Assembly (NCBI GenBank): GCA_017539165.1
Contig: JAFYHN010000047.1
Span: 1 to 64,000, forward strand
Direction of reading: 5' to 3'
Length of the DNA stretch: 64,000 nt
From: Eubacterium sp.
GTDB lineage: Bacteria; Bacillota; Clostridia; Lachnospirales; Lachnospiraceae
The translations under genes and the position numbers were made by a program. Below are positions 55,004 through 64,000 of this stretch, in pieces (within the stretch, counting starts at the first letter, position 1; the number at the start of each line of letters is the position of its first letter). The notes under the pieces were generated by a model. It was not told where the DNA came from. It searched no databases and saw only the letters and a list, made by a program, of their open reading frames with translations.

Positions 55004-55423
55004 TTATTTAGCATCCTTAGGACGCTTAGCACCATACTTTGAACGTGCCTGACGTCTCTTAGCAACACCTGCTGTATCAAGAGTTCCACGGATAATGTGG
55101 TATCTTGTACCAGGAAGGTCCTTTACTCTTCCTCCACGGATAAGTACAACGCTGTGCTCCTGAAGGTTGTGACCTTCACCTGGGATGTAGCTTGTTACTT
55201 CCATTCCGTTTGAAAGGCGAACTCTGGCGATCTTTCTCAGAGCTGAGTTAGGCTTCTTAGGAGTTGCTGTCTTAACAGCAGTACATACACCTCTCTTCTG
55301 TGGTGAAGAAGTATTAGTAGGCTTCTTCTTAAGAGAGTTGTAGCTTCTCTGAAGTGCAGGAGCTGTAGACTTTTTAACTACATCCTGTCTTCCCTTTCTA
55401 ACTAACTGGTTAAATGTTGGCAT
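55004..55423 (-). CDS. rpsL: 30S ribosomal protein S12
   Basis: 139 residues. [12 protein letters not shown] starts the protein and [20 protein letters not shown] plus [25 protein letters not shown] are diagnostic. The streptomycin-sensitivity residues in TPKKPNS and [12 protein letters not shown] read as wild type. The true start is ATG 55423 after GGAGGTGA; the frame extends 20 codons further. First gene of the rpsL-rpsG-fusA unit. Confidence 0.99.
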   Translation of the reverse strand: MPTFNQLVRKGRQDVVKKSTAPALQRSYNSLKKKPTNTSSPQKRGVCTAVKTATPKKPNSALRKIARVRLSNGMEVTSYIPGEGHNLQEHSVVLIRGGRVKDLPGTRYHIIRGTLDTAGVAKRRQARSKYGAKRPKDAK

Positions 55424-55452
55424 GTTTTCACCTCCGTTCTTTGTTAAATTAA

Positions 55453-55485
55453 AATTGGACGTGCATTTTTCACGCACGCCCAATT
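55453..55485 (-). promoter_or_regulatory. Inverted repeat over the rpsL transcription start
   Basis: AATTGGGCGTGC and GCACGTCCAATT (minus strand, one G-U pair) enclose a 9-base loop, directly downstream of the -10 box. The transcript would begin within the first arm, giving a 5'-terminal hairpin followed by AATTTTAATTT. It could be a stability hairpin, an attenuator or an operator. It is not simply a rpoC terminator, as the promoter lies upstream of it. Confidence 0.65.
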
Positions 55486-55514
55486 ATTATACATATCCAT
55501 TTATCCAATGTCAA
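55486..55514 (-). promoter_or_regulatory. Consensus promoter of rpsL-rpsG-fusA
   Basis: Minus strand: -35 TTGACA (55509-55514), exactly 17 bp spacer, -10 TATAAT (55486-55491). Both boxes are perfect matches to the sigma-A consensus. It lies in the rpoC-rpsL gap, about 63 bp before the rpsL start. Confidence 0.88.
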
Positions 55515-55548
55515 TAAAATTTTCATTTAACTGACAAAGCAGATATAT

Positions 55549-58500
55549 TTATTCTTCGATATCTCCAGACTCGTCAGCGATAACCTGTTCAGAAGCAGCT
55601 CCTTCACTTGCATCAAATGCTGTATCATCGATGATCTCATCTGCTGCATCTACGAAGCTCTCTTCTTCCTCATCCACATCGACATCCATCTTGTAATCAG
55701 AATCAAGTCTTACTGAACGATATCTCTTCATTCCTGTACCAGCAGGGATGAGCTTACCGATAAGTACGTTCTCCTTAAGACCGATAAGTGGATCGATCTT
55801 ACCCTTGATAGCTGCATCAGTAAGGACTCTTGTTGTCTCCTGGAATGATGCTGCTGAAAGGAATGAGTTAGTTGCAAGTGAAGCCTTAGTGATACCAAGA
55901 AGGATTCTGTTAGCAACTACCGGACGAAGACCGTCTTCAGCAAGTATTTCATTTACTTCATCTATATCAAGCACGTCTGCAAGTGTTCCTGGAAGATATT
56001 CTGAATCTCCAGCATCCTCGATACGTGTCTTCTTGAGCATCTGACGAACGATAATCTCGATATGCTTATCGTTAATCTCAACACCCTGTGAACGGTAAAC
56101 CTTCTGAACTTCACGAAGCATGTAGTTCTGAACTGCCTCAACACCCTTGATCTTAAGGATATCATGAGGATTTACCGAACCTTCTGTCAGTTCATCGCCG
56201 GCTAAGATCTCTTCGCCGTCCTGAACCTTGATACGTGATCCGTAAGGGATAAGGTAAGCCTTTGTATCTCCTGTCTCAGCATTTGATACTACAACTTCTC
56301 TCTTCTTCTTTGTATCTCTGATCTCAACTTTACCAGCGAAATCTGAGATGATAGCAAGTCCCTTAGGTTTACGTGCCTCGAAGATCTCCTCTACTCTAGG
56401 AAGACCCTGTGTGATATCACCACCGGCAACACCACCCGAGTGGAATGTTCTCATCGTAAGCTGTGTACCAGGCTCACCGATTGACTGAGCGGCGATAATT
56501 CCGACAGCCTCACCAACCTGAACTGCCTGACCTGTTGCAAGGTTAGCTCCGTAACACTTAGCACAGATTCCAAGGTGGCACTTACATGTAAGAACTGATC
56601 TAATCTTGAGCTTAGCATCCTTTCTAGGAGCTCCTGTCTCAGGATCTGTAAATGGACGTCCATCATTAGGCTGAACACCATACTTCATGATCTTCTCTGC
56701 TCTTGCAGGAGTGATCATATGATTTATCTTAACAAGCATTTCGCCATTTGCATCGAAGATGCTCTCTGCAGCATAACGACCTGTTATTCTTTCCTGGAAG
56801 CTCTCTGTGAGCTCGTCGCCATCCATGAATGCCTTTACGAAGATACCTGGCTTTACATCAGGTGAATCTGCTGAACAATCTGTCTCTCTGATGATAAGAT
56901 CCTGAGAAACGTCAACAAGTCTTCTTGTAAGGTAACCTGAATCGGCTGTACGAAGAGCTGTATCTGACAGACCCTTACGAGCACCGTGGGCTGACATGAA
57001 GTACTCGAGTACGTCAAGACCCTCACGGAAGTTTGACTTGATAGGAAGTTCGATAGTGTTACCTGTTGTATCGGCCATAAGTCCACGCATACCAGCCAGC
57101 TGTTTGATCTGCTGATCAGAACCACGGGCACCGGAATCGGCCATCATGTAAATGTTATTGTACTTGTCAAGTCCATCAAGCAGAGCCTTTGTCAGCTTCT
57201 TATCAGCTGCTTCCCACTGTCTGATGACCGTTCTCTTACGCTCTTCTTCTGTAAGGAATCCGATATCGAAGTAATGGTTAACTTCATCAACCTTACTCTG
57301 AGCATAGTTAAGAAGTTCCTTCTTATCTCCTGGCACTGTCATATCTGCGATAGAAACCGAGATACCACTAAGTGTTGAATGCTTATATCCAAGAGCCTTG
57401 ATATCATCAAGAACCTCAGCTGTCTTTGTAGCACCGTGAATATTGATACATTTGTTAAGTATCTTCTTCAGGTCACCCTTCTTAACCAGTTTATTAACTT
57501 CAGGCTGAAGAACTGTTTCAGGATTGCTTCTGTCAACAAATCCAAGATCCTGAGGGATCATCTCATTGAAGATAAGCTTTCCGAGTGAAGTTGCAACAAA
57601 ACCTGTTACCTCTTCTCCCTCTGTTGTTACAGCTGCTCTCTTAACATATATCTTCTGCTGAAGTGTTATCTCCTTGTTTTCAAATGCAAGAAGTGCTCTA
57701 TTAATATCAAGGAACTTTCTACCCATAAGATCTTCAGGTGTTGTAACGATCTGCTTGAAGAATGTTACATCTCCTGATTTAGAAGCCTTCTTGATAACTG
57801 TAAGTCTGATCTTATCAAATGCTCCGATCACACCTGCCTCAGCATCAGCCTTAACAGCAGCTATATTTGCAGCTTCATTCTCTTCAAGGTATTCCTTCTT
57901 AATCTCGTCTTCTGTATACTCTACTTCCTTGAACTTATCCATTGTAAGATAGTAGATACCAAGTACCATATCCTGTGAAGGAACTGATACAACTCCACCG
58001 TCTGAAGGCTTAAGCAGGTTGTTAGGTGAAAGCAGAAGGAAACGGCACTCTGCCTGAGCTTCTACTGAAAGTGGAAGGTGAACAGCCATCTGGTCTCCGT
58101 CGAAGTCGGCGTTGAACGCCATACATACGAGCGGATGAAGCTTAATAGCTTTACCTTCTACAAGGATTGGCTCAAATGCCTGGATACCAAGTCTATGAAG
58201 TGTAGGGGCACGGTTAAGCATAACTGGATGCTCCTTGATAACATCCTCAAGGATGTCCCATACTCCTGTCTCAAGTCTCTCCACCTTCTTCTTGGCAGCC
58301 TTAATGTTATCAGCCTTACCACGAGATACAAGTTCTTTCATAACGAAAGGCTTGAAAAGCTCAATAGCCATCTCTTTAGGAAGACCGCACTGGAATATCT
58401 TAAGTTCAGGTCCAACGACGATAACTGAACGTCCTGAGTAGTCAACACGCTTACCAAGGAGGTTCTGACGGAAACGTCCCTGCTTACCTTTAAGCATCTC

Positions 58501-59478
58501 TGAAAGAGACTTAAGAGCTCTGGAACCAGGTCCTGTTACCGCACGTCCGTGACGACCGTTATCTATAAGTGAATCAACTGCCTCCTGAAGCATTCTCTTC
58601 TCGTTACGAACGATGATATCAGGTGCTGATATCTCGAGAAGTCTCTTAAGACGGTTATTTCTGTTAATAATTCTTCTATACAGATCATTAAGATCTGATG
58701 TAGCGAATCTACCACCATCAAGCTGAACCATAGGTCTGAGATCTGGTGGGATTACTGGAACTGCATCAAGCACCATCCACTCAGGCTTGTTGCCTGAATT
58801 TCTAAACGCCTCAACAACATCCAGTTTCTTGATTATCTTAGTCTTCTTCTGTCCTGAAGCAGTTTCAAGTTCCTCACGAAGAGTAACAACTTCCTGCTCA
58901 AGATCAATCTTCTTAAGAAGCTCTTTTACAGCCTCAGCACCCATTCCTACCTTGAATGCTTCCTCGCCGTATTCATTAAGCTTAGCTCTGTATTCCTGTT
59001 CCGAGAGAATATCCTTCTCATGAAGGTCTGTGCTTCCCGGATCAGTTACTATATATGCTGAAAAGTACAGTACCCTTTCAAGTTCACGTGGTGAAAGGTC
59101 AAGAAGAAGTCCCATACGGCTAGGTATTCCCTTGAAATACCAGATATGAGATACAGGACATCCAAGTTCGATGTGACCCATACGCTCACGACGTACACTT
59201 GACTTAGTAACCTCAACGCCACATCTATCACAGATGATACCCTTGAAACGTATCTTCTTATACTTACCACAGTGACATTCCCAGTCTTTTGTTGGTCCAA
59301 ATATCTTCTCACAGAAAAGTCCGTCTCTTTCAGGCTTCCATGTTCTGTAATTGATAGTCTCCGGCTTTGTAACCTCACCGAACGACCACTGTCTTATCTT
59401 CTCAGGAGATGCAAGACCAATCTTGATAGCATCAAAGTAAATAGGCTGTTCCTGCTCTGTTTCTGTACGCATTGCCAT
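55549..59478 (-). CDS. rpoC: RNA polymerase subunit beta-prime
   Basis: 1309 residues, usual for clostridia. The N-terminal zinc site is [20 protein letters not shown], and the catalytic loop is [15 protein letters not shown] (about 455-470) with three Asp holding Mg. The trigger/bridge region holds [25 protein letters not shown], and the second zinc site is [13 protein letters not shown]. The C-terminus is acidic. rpoB lies 21 bp upstream. Start ATG with AAGGAG; a second ATG two codons later is also possible. Confidence 0.98.
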   Translation of the reverse strand: MAMRTETEQEQPIYFDAIKIGLASPEKIRQWSFGEVTKPETINYRTWKPERDGLFCEKIFGPTKDWECHCGKYKKIRFKGIICDRCGVEVTKSSVRRERMGHIELGCPVSHIWYFKGIPSRMGLLLDLSPRELERVLYFSAYIVTDPGSTDLHEKDILSEQEYRAKLNEYGEEAFKVGMGAEAVKELLKKIDLEQEVVTLREELETASGQKKTKIIKKLDVVEAFRNSGNKPEWMVLDAVPVIPPDLRPMVQLDGGRFATSDLNDLYRRIINRNNRLKRLLEISAPDIIVRNEKRMLQEAVDSLIDNGRHGRAVTGPGSRALKSLSEMLKGKQGRFRQNLLGKRVDYSGRSVIVVGPELKIFQCGLPKEMAIELFKPFVMKELVSRGKADNIKAAKKKVERLETGVWDILEDVIKEHPVMLNRAPTLHRLGIQAFEPILVEGKAIKLHPLVCMAFNADFDGDQMAVHLPLSVEAQAECRFLLLSPNNLLKPSDGGVVSVPSQDMVLGIYYLTMDKFKEVEYTEDEIKKEYLEENEAANIAAVKADAEAGVIGAFDKIRLTVIKKASKSGDVTFFKQIVTTPEDLMGRKFLDINRALLAFENKEITLQQKIYVKRAAVTTEGEEVTGFVATSLGKLIFNEMIPQDLGFVDRSNPETVLQPEVNKLVKKGDLKKILNKCINIHGATKTAEVLDDIKALGYKHSTLSGISVSIADMTVPGDKKELLNYAQSKVDEVNHYFDIGFLTEEERKRTVIRQWEAADKKLTKALLDGLDKYNNIYMMADSGARGSDQQIKQLAGMRGLMADTTGNTIELPIKSNFREGLDVLEYFMSAHGARKGLSDTALRTADSGYLTRRLVDVSQDLIIRETDCSADSPDVKPGIFVKAFMDGDELTESFQERITGRYAAESIFDANGEMLVKINHMITPARAEKIMKYGVQPNDGRPFTDPETGAPRKDAKLKIRSVLTCKCHLGICAKCYGANLATGQAVQVGEAVGIIAAQSIGEPGTQLTMRTFHSGGVAGGDITQGLPRVEEIFEARKPKGLAIISDFAGKVEIRDTKKKREVVVSNAETGDTKAYLIPYGSRIKVQDGEEILAGDELTEGSVNPHDILKIKGVEAVQNYMLREVQKVYRSQGVEINDKHIEIIVRQMLKKTRIEDAGDSEYLPGTLADVLDIDEVNEILAEDGLRPVVANRILLGITKASLATNSFLSAASFQETTRVLTDAAIKGKIDPLIGLKENVLIGKLIPAGTGMKRYRSVRLDSDYKMDVDVDEEEESFVDAADEIIDDTAFDASEGAASEQVIADESGDIEE

Positions 59479-59499
59479 CCGTTATATCTCCTTCCTTAA

Positions 59500-62400
59500 T
59501 TACATATCTGAATCTTCATAATCATCATAGCTGTCATCAAAGTTGTCTTCTTCGTAGCTGTCGCCATAGAATGATTCTTCAGATTCAACGTATTCACCAC
59601 TCTCATCAACTTCGCCATATCCGCCTTCAGCAAGATCACCTTCATAACGCATATCGCCTTCGAGCATTTCTCTTGTCTGTCTGTCGTAATCACCTGACTC
59701 ACCAAGTTCAACTTCTTCGCCATCTTCCTTAAGAACACGAACATCAAGTCCAAGTGACTGGAACTCTTTAAGAAGTACCTTGAATGATTCTGGTGTACCA
59801 GGATCAGGGATATTCTCACCCTTGATGATGGCTTCGTATGTCTTAACACGTCCTACAACGTCATCAGACTTAACTGTAAGGATCTCCTGAAGTGTAGATG
59901 AAGCACCATATGCCTCAAGAGCCCAAACCTCCATCTCTCCGAATCTCTGTCCACCGAACTGAGCTTTACCACCAAGTGGCTGCTGTGTTACAAGTGAGTA
60001 AGGACCGGTTGAACGAGCATGGATCTTATCATCAACAAGGTGATGCAGTTTCAGATAGTGCATGAAACCGATTGATACAGGTGCAGGAATAGCTTCACCT
60101 GTACGTCCATCACGAAGCTGTACCTTACCAGACTTATCGATAGGCACACCCTTCCACTCTTCTCTATGATCACGATTCTCGTAGAGGTATTTCATAACAC
60201 CTTCATCTACGTAATCCTTATACTTAGCTTCGAATTCTTCCCACTCAGTATTGACATAGTCATTTGCCATCTCAAGTTCCTTAGTGATATCTCCCTCCTT
60301 AGCTCCATCGAAGATAGGAGTAGATACTTTGAATCCGAGAACTTCTGAAGCAAGTCCGAGATGAAGCTCAAGGACCTGTCCGATGTTCATACGGGAAGGA
60401 ACGCCGAGAGGGTTAAGTACGATATCAAGCGGACGTCCGTTAGGAAGGAATGGCATATCTTCAGCAGGGAGTACTCTTGAAACGACACCCTTGTTACCGT
60501 GACGACCGGCCATCTTATCTCCGACTGATATCTTTCTCTTCTGAGCGATGTATACACGAACCGACTTTGTAACTCCTGGTGGAAGCTCATCGCCGTTCTC
60601 TCTTGTAAATATCTTTATATCCATTACAACACCGTAAGCACCGTGAGGAACTCTAAGTGATGTATCTCTTACTTCTCTTGCCTTCTCACCGAAGATAGCG
60701 CGAAGAAGCTTCTCTTCAGCAGTAAGCTCTGTCTCACCCTTAGGTGTAACCTTTCCTACCAGGATATCCCCGGCACGAACCTCAGCACCAATACGGATGA
60801 TACCATTTTCATCAAGATCTTTAAGGGCATCCTGTGAAAGTCCTGCAAGATCTCTTGTTATCTCTTCAGGTCCCAGCTTTGTATCTCTGGCATCTGATTC
60901 ATACTCTTCTATATGTACTGATGTATAAACATCATCTTTAACAAGTCTTTCTGAAAGAAGAACAGCATCCTCGTAGTTGTAACCTTCCCAAGTCATGAAT
61001 CCGATAAGAGGGTTCTTACCAAGGGCAAGCTCACCATTTGATGTAGAAGCACCGTCTGCGATAACCTCTCCCTTCTTAACCTTGTCGCCCTTAAAGACGA
61101 TAGGTCTCTGGTTCATACAGTTACCCTGGTTACTTCTTGCAAACTTGATTACGTGATACTCATCTGTTGTTCCGTCTTCAGCGCGAACAACGATCTTCTC
61201 ACTTGAAGAAAGTTCAACAACACCGTCTCTCTTTGCAACGATTGTTACACCCGAGTCAACGGCAGCCTTAGCTTCCATACCAGTTCCTACAACAGGTGCA
61301 TCTGTCTTAAGAAGTGGAACGGCCTGACGCTGCATGTTTGATCCCATGAGGGCACGGTTAGCATCGTCGTTCTGAAGGAATGGCACCATCGATGTAGCAA
61401 CTGAGAATACCATGCGTGGAGACACATCCATGAAATCAATAGTATTCTTAGGGAATACAGATGTCTCTTCTCTACGACGTCCGGCAACATTCTTGTTGAT
61501 GAAATGACTCTGCTCATCAAGTGGCTCAGAAGCCTGAGCTACGATGTAGTTATCCTCTTCATCAGCTGTCATGTAAACAACTTCGTCTGTTACAACCGGA
61601 TTAGCTGGATCTGTCTTATCTACTCTTCTGTATGGAGCCTCAATGAAACCATACTGGTTGATACGTGCAAATGTAGCAAGTGAGTTAATAAGACCGATGT
61701 TAGGTCCTTCAGGTGTCTCGATAGGACACATACGACCATAATGTGTATAGTGAACGTCTCGAACCTCGAATCCGGCTCTTTCTCTTGAAAGACCACCAGG
61801 TCCAAGTGCTGAAAGACGTCTCTTATGTGTAAGCTCTGACAGTGGGTTGTTCTGATCCATGAACTGTGACAGCTGCGATGAACCAAAGAACTCCTTAACT
61901 GCTGCAGTAACAGGTTTGATATTGATAAGTGACTGTGGAGTCAGTGTATCGATATCCTGTGTCTGCATACGCTCTCTTACAACTCTCTCAAGTCTTGAGA
62001 GACCGATACGGTACTGATTCTGAAGAAGCTCACCAACTGACTTAATACGTCTGTTTCCAAGGTGGTCGATATCATCATCAGAACCAACCTCATACTCAAG
62101 ATGCATATTGTAGTTGATTGAAGCAAGAATGTCTTCTTTAGTTATATGTTTAGGAATAAGCTCAACTACACTATTCTTGATAGCCTCTTTAAGCTCTTCC
62201 TCATCATCATACTCTGCAAGAAGTTCAGCAAGTACTGGATAGTATACACTCTCATAGATTCCGAGTTCTTCCGGATCAACTCCCGGAAGTCTGTCAGCTA
62301 TCCATGGACGAATATCAACCATCATATTAGAAAGAACTTTTACGTTCGCATCTTCAGTCTGAACAACAACGTGATCAACTGCACTATCCTGAATAATCTT

Positions 62401-63357
62401 TGCCGCTTCTTTAGTTACAATCTCACCCTGCGCAAAAAGAACTTCCCCTGTAAGAGGATCAATAACATCCTCAGCAAGGATAAAGTTTACTATACGGCTA
62501 GTAAGATTGAGTTTCTTATTGAACTTAAAACGTCCAACCTTAGCCAGATCATATCTTCTCTGATCAAAGAACATTGCGTTGATAAGGCTTTCTGCACTTT
62601 CAACAGCAAGAGGCTCACCTGGTCTAAGCTTCTTATAAAGCTCAAGAATACCCTCTTCATAGTTCTTTGAAGGATCCTTCTCGAATGACGCACGAAGCTT
62701 AGGCTCGTCACCAAAAAGCTCGAGAATCTCCTCATCTGTTCCTATACCCATAGCTCTTACAAGAACTGTTACAGGAACCTTTCTATTTCTATCTACCTTA
62801 ACATAGAATACGTCATTTGCATCTGTCTCATACTCAAGCCACGCACCTCTGTTAGGTATAACCTGACATGAAAAGAGCTTCTTACCGGTCTTATCACGGC
62901 CGATAGTATAATATATACCAGGGGAACGAACAAGCTGACTGACGATAACACGTTCAGCACCATTGATGACAAATGTACCGGTCTCGGTCATGAGCGGCAT
63001 ATCTCCCATAAATACCTCATGCTGGTTAATCTCCCCTGTCTCATTATTAATAAGACGAACATTAACCTTAAGAGGAGCTGAATATGTAGCATCTCGTTCT
63101 TTACACTCTTCAATAGTGTATTTTTTATCCTCTTCAAAAAGCCGGTAATCCACAAACTCAAGACTAAGCTTTCCAGTGAAATCTGTAATAGGACTGATAT
63201 CCTTAAATGCCTCTTCGAGACCCTCCTCGAGGAACCACTTATAAGAGTCAACCTGAACTCCAATAAGGTTAGGCATTTCCAGAACTTCCTGCTTGTTAGC
63301 ATAGCTCATACGTGTGTTCTTACCGGACTTGATAGGACGCATTCTGTACTTTTCCAT
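59500..63357 (-). CDS. rpoB: RNA polymerase subunit beta
   Basis: 1285 residues. The rifampicin-binding cluster reads [33 protein letters not shown] and looks wild type. Other landmarks are [49 protein letters not shown] and [24 protein letters not shown]. The C-terminal 80 residues are very acidic. The frame extends to 63390, but ATG 63357 ([12 protein letters not shown]) has AGAGGTGA at about 9-base spacing. It is preceded by the rplL-rpoB attenuator region. Confidence 0.98.
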   Translation of the reverse strand: MEKYRMRPIKSGKNTRMSYANKQEVLEMPNLIGVQVDSYKWFLEEGLEEAFKDISPITDFTGKLSLEFVDYRLFEEDKKYTIEECKERDATYSAPLKVNVRLINNETGEINQHEVFMGDMPLMTETGTFVINGAERVIVSQLVRSPGIYYTIGRDKTGKKLFSCQVIPNRGAWLEYETDANDVFYVKVDRNRKVPVTVLVRAMGIGTDEEILELFGDEPKLRASFEKDPSKNYEEGILELYKKLRPGEPLAVESAESLINAMFFDQRRYDLAKVGRFKFNKKLNLTSRIVNFILAEDVIDPLTGEVLFAQGEIVTKEAAKIIQDSAVDHVVVQTEDANVKVLSNMMVDIRPWIADRLPGVDPEELGIYESVYYPVLAELLAEYDDEEELKEAIKNSVVELIPKHITKEDILASINYNMHLEYEVGSDDDIDHLGNRRIKSVGELLQNQYRIGLSRLERVVRERMQTQDIDTLTPQSLINIKPVTAAVKEFFGSSQLSQFMDQNNPLSELTHKRRLSALGPGGLSRERAGFEVRDVHYTHYGRMCPIETPEGPNIGLINSLATFARINQYGFIEAPYRRVDKTDPANPVVTDEVVYMTADEEDNYIVAQASEPLDEQSHFINKNVAGRRREETSVFPKNTIDFMDVSPRMVFSVATSMVPFLQNDDANRALMGSNMQRQAVPLLKTDAPVVGTGMEAKAAVDSGVTIVAKRDGVVELSSSEKIVVRAEDGTTDEYHVIKFARSNQGNCMNQRPIVFKGDKVKKGEVIADGASTSNGELALGKNPLIGFMTWEGYNYEDAVLLSERLVKDDVYTSVHIEEYESDARDTKLGPEEITRDLAGLSQDALKDLDENGIIRIGAEVRAGDILVGKVTPKGETELTAEEKLLRAIFGEKAREVRDTSLRVPHGAYGVVMDIKIFTRENGDELPPGVTKSVRVYIAQKRKISVGDKMAGRHGNKGVVSRVLPAEDMPFLPNGRPLDIVLNPLGVPSRMNIGQVLELHLGLASEVLGFKVSTPIFDGAKEGDITKELEMANDYVNTEWEEFEAKYKDYVDEGVMKYLYENRDHREEWKGVPIDKSGKVQLRDGRTGEAIPAPVSIGFMHYLKLHHLVDDKIHARSTGPYSLVTQQPLGGKAQFGGQRFGEMEVWALEAYGASSTLQEILTVKSDDVVGRVKTYEAIIKGENIPDPGTPESFKVLLKEFQSLGLDVRVLKEDGEEVELGESGDYDRQTREMLEGDMRYEGDLAEGGYGEVDESGEYVESEESFYGDSYEEDNFDDSYDDYEDSDM

Positions 63358-63519
63358 GTGACGCACTTCACCTCTCGTATTTTTTATCAATATATACTAT
63401 TTCCCGACTCTCACGCGGCTAAAATCAGCCTTTTAAACGCATCAAAAAATATGCCTGCGATGCAATAAGCGCAAGAATCCACGTTAGCCTATAATGACAA
63501 GTTACAATTCTAACATTTC

Positions 63520-63560
63520 CATAAAAAAAATGCAAGTGGTTTTTTTACCACTTGCATTTT
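63520..63560 (-). terminator. Attenuator-like terminator between rplL and rpoB
   Basis: AAAATGCAAGTGGT and ACCACTTGCATTTT form a perfect 14-bp stem with a 6-base A loop on the minus strand, followed by more T residues. Starting 21 bp after the rplL stop, it would let most transcription end before rpoBC while some reads through, as known for rplJL-rpoBC operons. Confidence 0.85.
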
Positions 63561-63580
63561 AAATCTACATAGAAGTTTAA

Positions 63581-63949
63581 TTACTTAAGTGTAACCTTAG
63601 CTCCAACTTCCTCAAGCTTAGCCTTGATTGACTCAGCCTCTGCCTTTGAAGCACCTTCCTTAAGTACCTTTGGAGCACCCTCAACTGCTTCCTTAGCTTC
63701 CTTAAGTCCAAGACCTGTTACTTCACGAACAGCCTTGATAACCTTGATCTTCTCAGCTCCAACATCTGTAAGCTCTACGTCGAACTCATCTTTCTCTTCT
63801 GCTGAACCACCTTCAGCTCCGCCTGCTGCTGCAACTACAACACCAGCTGCTGCTGATACACCATACTTCTCTTCTACTGCCTTTACAAGGTCATTGAGCT
63901 CAAGAACTGTGAGCTCGTCGATAGCAGCTACTAACTCTTCTACTGTCAT
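63581..63949 (-). CDS. rplL: 50S ribosomal protein L7/L12
   Basis: 122 residues. The N-terminal dimerisation region ([23 protein letters not shown]), the Ala/Gly-rich hinge and the C-terminal factor-binding domain ([20 protein letters not shown]) are complete. The real start is ATG 63949 after GGAGGATATTAAA; the frame extends 14 codons further. rplJ would lie beyond the window edge. Confidence 0.98.
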   Translation of the reverse strand: MTVEELVAAIDELTVLELNDLVKAVEEKYGVSAAAGVVVAAAGGAEGGSAEEKDEFDVELTDVGAEKIKVIKAVREVTGLGLKEAKEAVEGAPKVLKEGASKAEAESIKAKLEEVGAKVTLK

Positions 63950-64000
63950 TTTAATATCCTCCATTATAATTTGATTTAATAATTCGAACAATTTTCAACT

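Noticed and set aside
55453-55485. Simple rpoC terminator
   Set aside because: The consensus promoter lies upstream of this hairpin in the direction of transcription, so it belongs to the rpsL leader.

Overview
The window looks like a chromosomal segment of a Gram-positive anaerobe of the Lachnospiraceae (Clostridia). The basis is protein-level resemblance, strong AGGAGG-type ribosome binding sites, moderate-to-low GC, the order xseA-xseB-ispA-dxs-tlyA-nadK-argR-recN, a single-chain PurL, and a DUF1015 gene next to serA/serC. The genus cannot be fixed from the sequence. All genes except one LysR regulator are on the minus strand, so the window is best read from 64000 down to 1. No tRNA, rRNA, CRISPR array or intact insertion sequence was recognised.

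Region by region, in the direction of transcription. (1) 64000-50834: rplL, rpoB, rpoC, rpsL, rpsG, fusA and tuf, the transcription/translation core. A hairpin plus U-tract lies between rplL and rpoB. A perfect consensus promoter precedes rpsL, and tuf has its own promoter and structured leader. (2) 50800-47195: a visibly AT-rich accessory cassette of a small secreted protein, two FtsX-like permeases and a MacB/LolD-type ATPase, bordered by an odd homopolymer palindrome on one side and a terminator on the other. (3) 47131-43428: a membrane acyltransferase, a membrane-anchored TlpA-like thioredoxin, a zinc-ribbon membrane protein, a 45-residue CXXC micro-protein and a polytopic 4Fe-4S protein. 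(4) 43351-33568: pncC/cinA, a TM2 protein, Asp23, nusB, xseA, xseB, ispA, dxs, tlyA, nadK, argR and recN, tightly packed and partly overlapping. (5) 33541-23442: two M14-like proteins with eroded zinc sites, purL, a MoxR/DUF58/membrane-protein trio and a NodB-type deacetylase. (6) 23204-23451: a regular array of TTATGTNAAC repeats between convergent genes. (7) 22181-23203: a LysR regulator divergent from leuC. (8) 21957-13629: leuC, leuD, two membrane proteins, leuB, ilvD and ilvB for branched-chain amino acids, with a 380-bp structured repeat between leuC and leuD. (9) 13409-8020: serC, serA, asd, a P-loop kinase-like protein and a DUF1015 protein. (10) 7875-5677: glgB. (11) 5570-3291: two COG0523/CobW-type GTPases, one with a long His/Cys/Asp repeat. 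(12) 3177-1: the N-terminal 1059 residues of an RHS/YD-repeat protein that runs off the window.

The amino-acid genes form a coherent block. LeuC/LeuD/LeuB make leucine precursors, IlvB/IlvD serve the common branched-chain route, SerC/SerA make serine and Asd feeds the aspartate family. The LysR gene faces leuC across a 15-bp T-N11-A palindrome and is the natural candidate regulator. The least explained items are the 31-33 bp-phased repeat array, the composite inverted repeat inside the leu operon, and the AT-rich secreted-protein/ABC cassette. Several starts were moved inward from the longest open frame because a good ribosome binding site sits before an internal ATG; each entry says so.
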